A DNA stretch of 17,363 nucleotides from positions 1 to 17,363 of the forward strand of contig CAKTZW010000005.1 in NCBI GenBank assembly GCA_934636065.1. The letters run 5' to 3'. Made by a program: the position numbers and the translations under genes. This stretch comes from an uncultured Labedella sp. GTDB lineage: Bacteria; Actinomycetota; Actinomycetes; Actinomycetales; Microbacteriaceae. The notes beneath the pieces were generated by a model. That model had not been told where the DNA came from. It ran no database searches and was given only the letters and a program-made list of their open reading frames with translations. Shown in pieces: positions 1 to 6,074 of this stretch; positions within the stretch are counted from its first letter, which is position 1, and every line of letters starts with the position of its first letter.

Positions 1-726
1 TCGGTCGACCGCCGTCGCCGCGCTTCTCCACCGACGCGACAGACGGGGCCGTAAGCGTCGGCGAGCGCGCAGGATCGTTCGGACGACCGAGAAGAGGGCG
101 TACCCGATGAGGGCGATTCCGACGACCTGGGCCGTGAGGGTCCGCGCGTCGCTCGTGACGCCGGAGGTGAGGTAGCCGAGCAGAGGGGCGCCGTACCAGA
201 CCTCGCCGCGCACTTGGACGGCCCGGACGAGATCGGGGTCGGGCGCGTCGTTCGCATCGCCCTGCGTGCGGAACTCGAGGCCGTCCGGGGTCACGACGGT
301 CTCGATGATGCGGTGCGTGACGACCTCGGGTTCGCCCGACCGCAGCTGATAGGTGATGACGTCGCCCACCGAGAGTTCGGCGGGGTCGACGGGGCGGACG
401 ACGACCATGGTGCCCGGCGGGAGGTCCGGTCGCATCGAGCCGGTGAGGACGGTGTACGGGGTCGAGCCCGTCGCCCGCGGCACCAGCACGAACGCGACGA
501 GGAGCACGACGGTGACGGCGACGACGATCCAGCTCACCGTGCGGACGATGAACCCGCCGATGCGACGCGCTCGCGAGGACGCCGGTTCCGGGGCGGGCTC
601 GGCTGAGCGCGCGGGCTCGGCTGAGGTCGCGGGGTCGGCGGAGGGCTCCGGGTCGCGAGGTTCGCCGCGGCCGCCGTGGCCGCCGGGCTCGGCCGGTTCG
701 GCGTTGTCGATGTCCCTCGTGGTCAC
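1..726 (-). CDS. Signal peptidase I, ER/SipW type (3' partial)
   Basis: This membrane-bound serine protease removes signal peptides from exported proteins. The 242 visible residues start at GTG 726; no stop is reached, so the C-terminus lies outside the window. Residues 1-55 are a Pro/Glu/Ala-rich cytoplasmic tail containing three near-repeats. A membrane helix spans about 58-83. The catalytic box TGSMRPDLPPG puts the nucleophile at Ser97. THRI gives His138 in place of the lysine of ordinary bacterial LepB, which marks the ER/archaeal/SipW subfamily. TQGDAND (Asp157) is the third conserved box. A second helix lies at about 199-217, followed by a very basic tail. The start is supported by an in-frame TAG just upstream and by TAGCCT six bases before the GTG. 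No SipW-dependent substrate is visible nearby, so its clients are unknown. Confidence 0.9.
   Translation of the reverse strand, partial: MTTRDIDNAEPAEPGGHGGRGEPRDPEPSADPATSAEPARSAEPAPEPASSRARRIGGFIVRTVSWIVVAVTVVLLVAFVLVPRATGSTPYTVLTGSMRPDLPPGTMVVVRPVDPAELSVGDVITYQLRSGEPEVVTHRIIETVVTPDGLEFRTQGDANDAPDPDLVRAVQVRGEVWYGAPLLGYLTSGVTSDARTLTAQVVGIALIGYALFSVVRTILRARRRLRPRLSRRWRSAATAVDR
593..643 (-). repeat. Three 18-bp in-frame repeats in the signal peptidase N-terminal tail
   Basis: The plus-strand 15-mer GCGGGCTCGGCTGAG occurs at 593-607 and 611-625, with a diverged third copy at 629-643, giving an 18-bp period. In the protein it encodes repeated SAEPA-like hexapeptides at about residues 28-45. Copy-number changes would keep the reading frame. 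Confidence 0.7.
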
Positions 727-732
727 GCCCCC

Positions 733-738
733 AGGCTA
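733..738 (-). promoter_or_regulatory. -10 hexamer TAGCCT of the signal peptidase gene (leaderless)
   Basis: On the minus strand TAGCCT is followed by exactly six bases and then the GTG start at 726. Transcription would therefore begin at or next to the start codon. No -35 box is convincing. Confidence 0.6.
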
Positions 739-828
739 CTGGCAGGCCGGGCGGGCGGCCGCGGACGCGCGGCGCCCGGGTCGTCGATCCGTCAGCGCAA
801 GGGGGTGAGCACAGGGGAGTGGCGCGCC

Positions 829-834
829 TAGCGT
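829..834 (+). promoter_or_regulatory. -10 hexamer TAGCGT for the acidic protein gene at 879
   Basis: TAGCGT matches the TA-N3-T pattern seen at other promoters in this window. Transcription would start near 841, leaving a leader of about 38 nt that carries the purine-rich ribosome-binding site before the ATG at 879. Confidence 0.45.
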
Positions 835-878
835 GGGGAATCGAGGCGCCGGAGGGCGGCGTCGGAAACGGAGAGACC

Positions 879-1415
879 ATGAGTTCGATCAGCCCCGACG
901 ACATCCGCTGGAACGATGAGGCGCGCGCGAAGATCCTCGACGACTCCGACCGCGTCCTGCGCGAGGCCGTTCTCGACGTCGCCGGCTCGCACGCCGACGG
1001 CTCGTGGGAGGACGCCTTCGCCGAGCTCAACGCGCGACTGAAGGACCGATTCATCGACTTCGAGCCGGGACCCGACCTGCGGCGCTACGCCGAGGCGATC
1101 GTGGCCGGCGAGATCGAGGGCGCGTCCGCGGGTTCTGGGAGCTCGGCGGCGGACGCCGTTTCCGATGACGCAGCGGGCGACGGCTCCGACGAGGGTCCGG
1201 AGCGCTCCTCGGGCGGAGACGGCGGCGCGTACGCCGATCGCACAGCCGATCAGATCGCCGCCGACGAGGGGCTGTCGGAGCCGGCGACGCCGGAGACCGA
1301 CGGCTCGGCCTCCGACTCCGATGCGGGATCCAGCCCGGACTCGGACGAGGGATCGTCCGTCAAGGACGGCAATGCGACGAGCGACGTGACCACGACGACC
1401 GAACCCACCGACTGA
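879..1415 (+). CDS. Acidic hypothetical protein, helical N-terminus and disordered tail
   Basis: This 178-residue protein matches no family I recognise. The ATG at 879 is preferred because GGAGAG lies about 5 bases upstream; an in-frame ATG at 819 has no such support and would overlap the promoter. Residues 1-76 look folded and mostly helical (stretches such as WNDEARAKILDDSDRVLREA and AFAELNARLKDRFIDF). From about residue 77 the chain is low-complexity Ser/Asp/Glu/Gly/Ala/Thr and strongly acidic, with no membrane helix or signal peptide. It lies between a divergent signal peptidase and an SDR gene with its own promoter, so context gives no function. The steady G/C third-position pattern supports it being a real gene. 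Confidence 0.7.
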   Translation: MSSISPDDIRWNDEARAKILDDSDRVLREAVLDVAGSHADGSWEDAFAELNARLKDRFIDFEPGPDLRRYAEAIVAGEIEGASAGSGSSAADAVSDDAAGDGSDEGPERSSGGDGGAYADRTADQIAADEGLSEPATPETDGSASDSDAGSSPDSDEGSSVKDGNATSDVTTTTEPTD

Positions 1416-1452
1416 ACCGGACCCACCGACACCGACCCACTGGCACCGCCAC

Positions 1453-1488
1453 GCGGCGCGGCGAACCGGGTCGCGACCGGCGCGCCGC
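1453..1488 (+). terminator. Possible hairpin terminator after the acidic protein gene
   Basis: GCGGCGCG (1453-1460) pairs with CGCGCCGC (1481-1488) around a 20-base loop that itself holds the palindrome GGTCGCGACC (1469-1478). There is no T tract, as is common in actinobacteria. It sits between the stop at 1415 and the next promoter. Chance pairing is possible in DNA this GC-rich. Confidence 0.35.
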
Positions 1489-1493
1489 ACAGA

Positions 1494-1499
1494 CAGGAT
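1494..1499 (+). promoter_or_regulatory. -10 hexamer CAGGAT of the SDR gene (leaderless)
   Basis: CAGGAT is followed by six bases and then the ATG at 1506. The same hexamer and spacing precede the GntR gene at 6075. No Shine-Dalgarno sequence fits between hexamer and start. Confidence 0.55.
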
Positions 1500-1505
1500 G
1501 AACCC

Positions 1506-2345
1506 ATGAGAATCGCCGTCACCGGAGGATCCGGGAAGCTCGGCCGCACCGTCGTCCGGACCCTCCGGGAGGAGGACCACGACGTGGTCAATCTCGACCA
1601 GGACGGGGAGAAGGGCGGCTACGTGCGCGTCGACCTCTCCGACTTCGGACAGGTCCTCGATGCGCTCGCGGGCATCGACGACCAGCCGCGGGCCGAGGCC
1701 GTCGTCCACCTCGCCGCGATCCCGGCCCCGGGGATCGCGAGCGACATCGCGACGTTCCAGAACAATATGAACGCGACGTTCAACGTGTTCTGGGCGGCGC
1801 ACCGCCTCGGAATCGACCGCATCGTCTACGCGTCGAGCGAGACGGTGCTCGGCCTACCGTTCGACGTGCCGCCGCCGTACCTCCCCATCGACGAGGAGTA
1901 CGCGGCGCGGCCCGAGAGCGTCTACTCGCTCGTGAAACACCTCGAGGAGCAGCTCGCGATCGAGCTGGTCCGGTGGGATCCGAAGCTCTCGATCACCGCG
2001 CTCCGCTTCTCGAACGTCATGAACCCGGAGGACTACGCGGAGTTCCCCTCGTTCGACGCGGATGCCCGCGCCCGGAAGTGGAACGCGTGGGGCTACATCG
2101 ACGCGCGCGATGGCGCGCAGGCGGTGCAGCGCGCGCTCGAGGTCGCCGGGCCGGGCTTCGACCGCTTCATCATCGCCGCGGCCGACACGGTCATGACGCG
2201 TCCGAACGCTGAGCTCGTCGCGGAGGTCTTCCCCGACGTGCCGATCGTCCGCGACCTCGGCGAGAACGACACCCTCCTCTCGATCGACAAGGCACGGAAG
2301 GTGCTCGGCTTCGAGCCGCGCCACACCTGGCGCGACCACGCCTGA
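1506..2345 (+). CDS. NAD(P)-dependent epimerase/dehydratase (extended SDR family)
   Basis: This 279-residue Rossmann-fold protein probably oxidises, reduces or epimerises a nucleotide sugar or other polyol in the cytoplasm. The nucleotide-binding loop is TGGSGKLG (residues 6-13), followed by a beta strand ending VVNLDQDG; an acidic residue there favours NAD. HLAA (about 68-71) is the next family landmark. The catalytic set is Ser110/Ser111 in YASSET, with Tyr140 and Lys144 in YSLVK (the YxxxK motif). The C-terminal part carries the substrate-binding segment, including KARKVLGFEP near the end. The following gene begins 4 bp after the stop, so the two are probably cotranslated. The substrate cannot be told from sequence. 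Confidence 0.88.
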   Translation: MRIAVTGGSGKLGRTVVRTLREEDHDVVNLDQDGEKGGYVRVDLSDFGQVLDALAGIDDQPRAEAVVHLAAIPAPGIASDIATFQNNMNATFNVFWAAHRLGIDRIVYASSETVLGLPFDVPPPYLPIDEEYAARPESVYSLVKHLEEQLAIELVRWDPKLSITALRFSNVMNPEDYAEFPSFDADARARKWNAWGYIDARDGAQAVQRALEVAGPGFDRFIIAAADTVMTRPNAELVAEVFPDVPIVRDLGENDTLLSIDKARKVLGFEPRHTWRDHA

Positions 2346-2349
2346 CGCC

Positions 2350-3066
2350 GTGGAGTACGTCGATTTCATCGACTCGATCGAGCGGGCGTCGGCCCGGTTC
2401 GCCCAGGTGCTCGTGACGACGCCGTTGGCGACGCCGGTCCCCGCCTGCCCCGGTTGGAACCTGGGGGATCTGGCGCGTCACCTGGGCGGTGTCCACCGGT
2501 GGGCGCGTTCCCAGATCGTCGGCGTCAGCGAGCCGGACGCCGAGTCTCCCGCCGACGATGCCGACGCCCTGACCGTGTGGTTCAGCGGAGGCGCCGAGTC
2601 GCTGACGCGCGAATTGCGACGACGAGAGCCGACCGAGGCATGCTCGACCGTGTACCCGCCCGCGGTGGTCGCGACGTGGGCACGTCGACAGGCGCTCGAG
2701 ACGGCGCTGCACCTGTGGGACGCGACCGACGCCATCGGGCGACCCGTGCTCGTCGTGGGCGACCTCGCCGTCTCCGGCGTCGTCGAGGTCGTCGAGGACC
2801 TCTATCCGCGACAGGTGCGTCTCGGGCGAACCCGCCCGCTCGATGGCCGGCTCGATATCCACCTGACCGATCGGGACCGTGTCGCGCGACCGATTCGTCT
2901 CGGCTCGTCGGACGCCGACGACAGCTCGAGCGCGAGAATCGAGATCCTCGCAGCGGACGCGCTTCTCCTGCTCTGGGGTCGGCGCACACTCGACGAGGTA
3001 CCCGCCAGGGTCTCCGGCTCCGAGCGCGTACTCCGGGAGGTCCTCGCTGCGGCGCTGGTGCCGTGA
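2350..3066 (+). CDS. Maleylpyruvate isomerase-like / TIGR03083 family protein (DinB/MDMPI fold)
   Basis: The protein has 238 residues and starts at GTG 2350. Its N-terminal four-helix domain carries the family signature CPGW (33-36) followed by GDLARHLGGVHRWA, which supplies His44/His49. The segment ARRQALETALHLWDA provides Glu117 and His121, the E-x3-H pair that with an N-terminal histidine binds the metal in mycothiol-dependent maleylpyruvate isomerase. A smaller C-terminal domain runs from about 140 to 238. Most family members use or are thought to use mycothiol, and few have a proven reaction. The gene lies 4 bp after the SDR stop and has no promoter of its own, so it is the second gene of a two-gene operon. 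Exact substrate unknown. Confidence 0.82.
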   Translation: MEYVDFIDSIERASARFAQVLVTTPLATPVPACPGWNLGDLARHLGGVHRWARSQIVGVSEPDAESPADDADALTVWFSGGAESLTRELRRREPTEACSTVYPPAVVATWARRQALETALHLWDATDAIGRPVLVVGDLAVSGVVEVVEDLYPRQVRLGRTRPLDGRLDIHLTDRDRVARPIRLGSSDADDSSSARIEILAADALLLLWGRRTLDEVPARVSGSERVLREVLAAALVP

Positions 3067-3087
3067 GTGCTGCGACCATCGGCGCCG

Positions 3088-3105
3088 AGCGACCACACGG
3101 TCGCT
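3088..3105 (+). terminator. Hairpin after the SDR-MDMPI operon
   Basis: AGCGACC (3088-3094) and GGTCGCT (3099-3105) form a perfect 7-bp stem with an ACAC loop, 22 bases after the stop at 3066. No T tract follows. Confidence 0.45.
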
Positions 3106-3153
3106 GCGCCCGTCGAAGCGCACCGCGCCCAGGGGATCGACGGGCGGCGCTGG

Positions 3154-3159
3154 TAGCCT
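3154..3159 (+). promoter_or_regulatory. -10 hexamer TAGCCT of the DUF6412-like gene (leaderless)
   Basis: TAGCCT is followed by six bases and then the GTG at 3166. Hexamer and spacing are identical to those of the signal peptidase gene. Confidence 0.6.
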
Positions 3160-3165
3160 GAGCGG

Positions 3166-3462
3166 GTGATCGCCCTCCTCGAGATGCTCGTGCGGTTCTT
3201 CGCCGCGGCATTCGAGGTGTCCGTCTCGTCCCCGTCGATCGCGACCTTCGCCATCGTCGGTGTGCTCGCGATCGCGGCGAGCGCCGCCGTCGCGACGCGC
3301 GCCATGCTCCGCATCGTCGCCGCGCTGCTCGCGGCGACCCCGACCGATCGCGCGGTCGAGCCGCCGCCGGTCATCGCCGTGTGCGCGCAGGACGATCCCA
3401 CGACGGAGGGTCATCCCCGTCCGCGAGCGCCGGGACGCGTCGTCCCGGCTGCCGCCCACTGA
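3166..3462 (+). CDS. Small membrane protein, DUF6412-like
   Basis: The protein has 98 residues from GTG 3166. Hydrophobic segments at about 3-18 and 26-57 predict two membrane helices. The tail contains AQDDPTTEGHPRPRAPG, which resembles the conserved (Q)SDPDAxGxPRPRAPG ending I associate with the actinobacterial DUF6412 family. That family is often found directly upstream of a second YidC/Oxa1 insertase, and the same order occurs here. Its role is unknown; a partner or regulator of the insertase is the obvious guess. The start is set by the leaderless promoter. The family name rests on recalled similarity, not on a search. Confidence 0.7.
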   Translation: MIALLEMLVRFFAAAFEVSVSSPSIATFAIVGVLAIAASAAVATRAMLRIVAALLAATPTDRAVEPPPVIAVCAQDDPTTEGHPRPRAPGRVVPAAAH

Positions 3463-3544
3463 GCGCTCCCGCTCACCGGATCCCGCGCGCGCCCTGACCG
3501 GCGCGCCCCGACGCACACGGTCCCCACCGGCGTCCGGCGGCAGC

Positions 3545-3598
3545 CATACGTGACCACTCCCGTATGACGACATCGTCCGACAGTCAGGACCACTCCCC
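3545..3598 (+). promoter_or_regulatory. yidC upstream region: inverted repeat, direct repeat and 12-codon ORF
   Basis: CATACG (3545-3550) and CGTATG (3561-3566) form an inverted repeat with a 10-base spacer. GACCACTCCC occurs twice, at 3552-3561 and 3588-3597, the second copy ending just before the yidC ATG. An ATG at 3564 opens a 12-codon reading frame (MTTSSDSQDHSP) whose TGA at 3600-3602 overlaps the yidC start as ATGA. Function is inferred only. Confidence 0.35.
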
Positions 3599-4402
3599 AT
3601 GAATCCGTATGAATTCGGCCCGATCGCGGCCGTGCTCGACGCCGCCTACGCGGTCGTCATGTCCATCAGCTCCCTCCTCGAACCGGTGGCGGACTCGGCC
3701 GCCGCTGCGCTCGCCGTCGTCCTCGTCACGCTCGTGGTGCGCGCCGTGCTCATCCCCGTCGGCGTCTCGCAGGTGAAGGCCGCGAACGCACGCAAGCGCA
3801 TCGCCCCGCAGCTGGCCCAGCTCCAGAAGAAGCACGGGAAGGATCGCGAGACCCTGCAGCGCAAGACCCTCGAGCTCTACCAGCGCGAGAAAGTGTCGCC
3901 GACGGCCGGGTGTCTCCCGATGCTCCTGCAGATCCCCGTGGTCTCGACGATCTACGGGCTCTTCATCATCGCGACGGTGAACGGGCACCCGAACGCCCTG
4001 CTGAGCGAGCGGCTGCTGGGGATGCCGCTCGGGTCGAGCTTCGCGAGTCTCGTGACCGAGGGCTCGCTCGACATTCCCGGCGCCCTCCTCGGGGCCGTGA
4101 TCGTCATCGTGATCGCCGTCACCGCCCAGCTGTCACGCCGGCTGCTCGCCGAGCCGCTCCCGGGCACGCCCGGCGGACCGCCCGCCACTCCGACGACGCC
4201 CGGGACACCCGACCTCACCGGGGTGATGCGCACGCTCAGCTTCCTGCCGTTCCTCACGGCGATCGTGGCGCTCTTCGTGCCACTCGCCGCCGCGCTCTAC
4301 CTCGTCGTCACGACGGTGTGGACGTTCGGCGAGCGCTGGATCCTGCGGCGGGTGCTGCCGCCCGCGTCTGATCCGGTCGCGGCGCCCGCCCCGTCGGCCT
4401 AG
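3599..4402 (+). CDS. YidC/Oxa1-family membrane protein insertase (short, second-type)
   Basis: The protein inserts membrane proteins into the cytoplasmic membrane. At 267 residues it is a short Gram-positive/Oxa1-type form. The first core helix (about 33-57) carries Arg48 in VVRAVLIP, the conserved positive residue of the hydrophilic groove. A basic cytoplasmic helical loop follows (60-95, rich in Lys/Arg/Gln), then YQREKVSPTAGCLPMLLQIP leading into the next helix (103-126). Further helices lie at about 158-178 and 210-243. A Pro/Gly/Thr-rich loop at 186-206 is unusual, and the tail after the last helix is short. Unlike the chromosomal yidC near rnpA, it follows a DUF6412-like gene, so it is probably an accessory insertase. 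AGGA at 3586-3589 is a weak ribosome-binding site. Its stop overlaps that of the convergent esterase. Confidence 0.85.
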   Translation: MNPYEFGPIAAVLDAAYAVVMSISSLLEPVADSAAAALAVVLVTLVVRAVLIPVGVSQVKAANARKRIAPQLAQLQKKHGKDRETLQRKTLELYQREKVSPTAGCLPMLLQIPVVSTIYGLFIIATVNGHPNALLSERLLGMPLGSSFASLVTEGSLDIPGALLGAVIVIVIAVTAQLSRRLLAEPLPGTPGGPPATPTTPGTPDLTGVMRTLSFLPFLTAIVALFVPLAAALYLVVTTVWTFGERWILRRVLPPASDPVAAPAPSA

Positions 4403-5076
4403 GCGGTCGTGCGTCCCGCCCAGTCCGTCAGATAGCGGCCGGCGGCGGCGAGGAAGGTGTCGGACAGGTCGTGGCCGAGGAGCGGATGCTCTGCGGTCGT
4501 GAGCCGCGAGTGCGGTGGGAGGAAGTACGCGACGCGCTGCACGTCCATGAGCGTGATGGCGTCGTCGCGCAGCCCGCGCATCCAGTACACCGGCGGCCGG
4601 ACGCCGAGGAGGTCGTCGTCCCCGGGTTCGTCGCCGACGCCGAGCAGCGGCGCGATGAGCACGGCGGTGTCGACGGCCCGTGGAGCGCGCCGCATCATGT
4701 GGATGGCGACGGCTCCGCCCTGCGAATAGCCGACCACGGCGACGGGGCGGCGCGGGGAGGTCTCCCCGGACGAGGCGCGCTCCGCGATCCACGCGAGCAC
4801 GGCGTCGGCCGCGGGCGCGACGTGCTCGGCCATCAAGTCGCGCGCTTCGGGTCCGACGCTGAACCACGAGAATCCGTCCCGCCGCGGGAGCGGGGCGCGC
4901 AGCGACACGGCCACGACGCCCTCCGGGAGGACGGGGAAGAGCCGCGCGAGGTCCTGCTCCGTCCCCCCGCGTCCGTGCAGCAGCACGACGAGCGGGGCCG
5001 CTCCGTCATCGGCGCGAGACCAGACGGCGGCCGCGTCGAGGTTCATCCCGCCGGCGCCGATGTCCCCGCTGCTCAT
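4399..5076 (-). CDS. Alpha/beta-hydrolase, phospholipase/carboxylesterase family
   Basis: This 225-residue cytoplasmic serine hydrolase probably cleaves short-chain or phospholipid esters. HGRGG (34-38) forms the oxyanion region. GYSQGG holds the nucleophile Ser118. RGLRDDAI supplies the acid (Asp171 or Asp172) and LLGHDLSD the base His202, the order expected for the abhydrolase_2/YpfH-like group. The ATG at 5076 is chosen because CAGGGT lies exactly six bases upstream; starts further upstream would run into the inverted repeat at 5111-5160. No signal peptide is present. The stop codon TAG shares CTAG with the yidC stop on the other strand. The physiological ester is unknown. Confidence 0.85.
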   Translation of the reverse strand: MSSGDIGAGGMNLDAAAVWSRADDGAAPLVVLLHGRGGTEQDLARLFPVLPEGVVAVSLRAPLPRRDGFSWFSVGPEARDLMAEHVAPAADAVLAWIAERASSGETSPRRPVAVVGYSQGGAVAIHMMRRAPRAVDTAVLIAPLLGVGDEPGDDDLLGVRPPVYWMRGLRDDAITLMDVQRVAYFLPPHSRLTTAEHPLLGHDLSDTFLAAAGRYLTDWAGRTTA

Positions 5077-5082
5077 CCCCTC

Positions 5083-5088
5083 ACCCTG
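5083..5088 (-). promoter_or_regulatory. -10 hexamer CAGGGT of the esterase gene (leaderless)
   Basis: On the minus strand CAGGGT is followed by six bases and the ATG at 5076. It is the weakest hexamer of the set (C at position 1) but has the same spacing. Confidence 0.45.
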
Positions 5089-5110
5089 CCAGACCCCGCC
5101 CCTCCCCTCC

Positions 5111-5160
5111 CTGAAAACGTTGTGCGTGCACGTAAATTCGTGCACGCACAACGTTTTCAG
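5111..5160. repeat. Perfect 22-bp inverted repeat with 6-base loop (probable nagB terminator)
   Basis: The arms at 5111-5132 and 5139-5160 are exact reverse complements over all 22 positions (the left arm begins CTGAAAACGTTG and ends GTGCACG), with loop TAAATT. The repeat begins 10 bases past the nagB stop in the direction of nagB transcription, so termination is the simplest role. No T tract follows on that strand. The arms are richer in A/T than the surroundings. It also lies 35-85 bases upstream of the esterase start, so a role there is possible. Confidence 0.8.
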
Positions 5161-5170
5161 GTGTGGGTGG

Positions 5171-5950
5171 TTACAGGCCCTGCCAGGCGGGCTTGTTCGC
5201 CCAGGCGTAGCGGTAGTAGTCCGTGTTCCGGAGCCGGGACGCCGCCGCCTCGTCGACGACGACGCTCACGTGCTCGTGCAACTGGACCGCCGAGCCGGGG
5301 AGCGACGCCGTCACGGGACCCTCGACGGCACTGGCGACGGCCTCGGCCTTCTCGGGTCCGAACGCGAGGAGGACGAGGTGGCGGGCGCGGAGGATCGTTC
5401 CGAGCCCCTGGGTGATGCAATGCATCGGGACGTCGTCGATCGAGTCGAAGAAGCGCGCGTTGTCCTCGCGGGTCTGCTGCGTGAGGGTCTTCACGCGCGT
5501 CCGCGAGGCGAACGACGATCCGGGTTCGTTGAAGCCGATGTGCCCGTCGGTCCCGATCCCGAGGATCTGGAGGTCGACGCCGCCCGCGGCCGCGATCGCC
5601 GCCTCGTAATCCTCGCCCGCGCGATCTATGGTCGCTGAGCCGCCGTCCGGCGTGCGGATCCTGTCGGGGTCGAGACCGAGCGGTTCCACCACCTCGCGCG
5701 CGATGACCGACCGGTACGACTCGGGGTGGGCGGGGTCGAGGCCCACGTACTCGTCGAGGGCGAAGCCGCGCACGGACGACACGTCGACGCCCTCCAGCCG
5801 CGTCCGCAACGCGCGGTAGACGGGCAGCGGGGTCGACCCGGTCGCGAGGCCGAGCACGGCGTCGGCGCGGCGGCGGACGAGGCGCACGATCTCGTCGGCG
5901 ACGAGCGCGCCCGCCGCGTCCGCGTCGGGGAGGATGATCACTTCAGCCAT
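5171..5950 (-). CDS. nagB: Glucosamine-6-phosphate deaminase
   Basis: The enzyme converts glucosamine 6-phosphate to fructose 6-phosphate and ammonia. The protein has 259 residues, close to the usual size of about 260. The phosphate-binding segment is GLATGSTPLPVY (34-45). LDEYVGL puts the proton-transfer acid at Asp66; GIGTDGHIGFNEPG holds Asp135, His137 and Glu142, matching the catalytic Asp72/Asp141/His143/Glu148 set of the E. coli enzyme in spacing. The ATG at 5950 is preferred over far-upstream starts because AGGAAGGG precedes it by about 8 bases. It is divergent from the GntR gene, in the same direction as the PTS operon but separated from it by gntR. No nagA is visible in the window. 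Confidence 0.93.
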   Translation of the reverse strand: MAEVIILPDADAAGALVADEIVRLVRRRADAVLGLATGSTPLPVYRALRTRLEGVDVSSVRGFALDEYVGLDPAHPESYRSVIAREVVEPLGLDPDRIRTPDGGSATIDRAGEDYEAAIAAAGGVDLQILGIGTDGHIGFNEPGSSFASRTRVKTLTQQTREDNARFFDSIDDVPMHCITQGLGTILRARHLVLLAFGPEKAEAVASAVEGPVTASLPGSAVQLHEHVSVVVDEAAASRLRNTDYYRYAWANKPAWQGL

Positions 5951-5962
5951 GGCGTGGCCCTT

Positions 5963-6044
5963 CCTGTCGGTCCTGCTGTTGCGGTCGGTGCTGGGGTGCT
6001 GTGGGTCCCGGTGGTGTTGTCGGTCCTGATGGTGCTGTCGGTCC
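5963..6044 (-). repeat. About 4.5 copies of an 18-bp tandem repeat between nagB and gntR
   Basis: Read on the minus strand, units begin GGACCGACAGCACC (6044-6027), GGACCGACAACACC (6026-6009), GGACCCACAGCACC (6008-5992), GCACCGACCGCAAC (5991-5974) and GGACCGACA (from 5973). The plus-strand core TGTCGGTCC is exact at 5965-5973, 6018-6026 and 6036-6044. The array fills most of the 124-bp divergent promoter region and forms the nagB leader. Confidence 0.65.
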
Positions 6045-6062
6045 GGCGGGAGGTCGAGATGG

Positions 6063-6068
6063 CAGGAT
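6063..6068 (+). promoter_or_regulatory. -10 hexamer CAGGAT of the GntR gene (leaderless)
   Basis: CAGGAT is followed by six bases and then the ATG at 6075, with no room for a ribosome-binding site. The arrangement is identical to the SDR gene promoter. Confidence 0.55.
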
Positions 6069-6074
6069 CGACAC

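Noticed and set aside
2191..3600. A 469-codon minus-strand frame across the SDR, MDMPI and DUF6412 genes
   Set aside because: It spans three recognisable genes and two intergenic regions antisense, and has no family features.
5965..6044. A short CRISPR-like array at the TGTCGGTCC repeats
   Set aside because: Units are contiguous 18-mers with no distinct spacers and no cas genes nearby.
5951..6074. A DasR-like operator between nagB and gntR
   Set aside because: The best candidate (TGGTGTTGTCGG) matches only about 7 of 12 core positions and has no palindromic symmetry.
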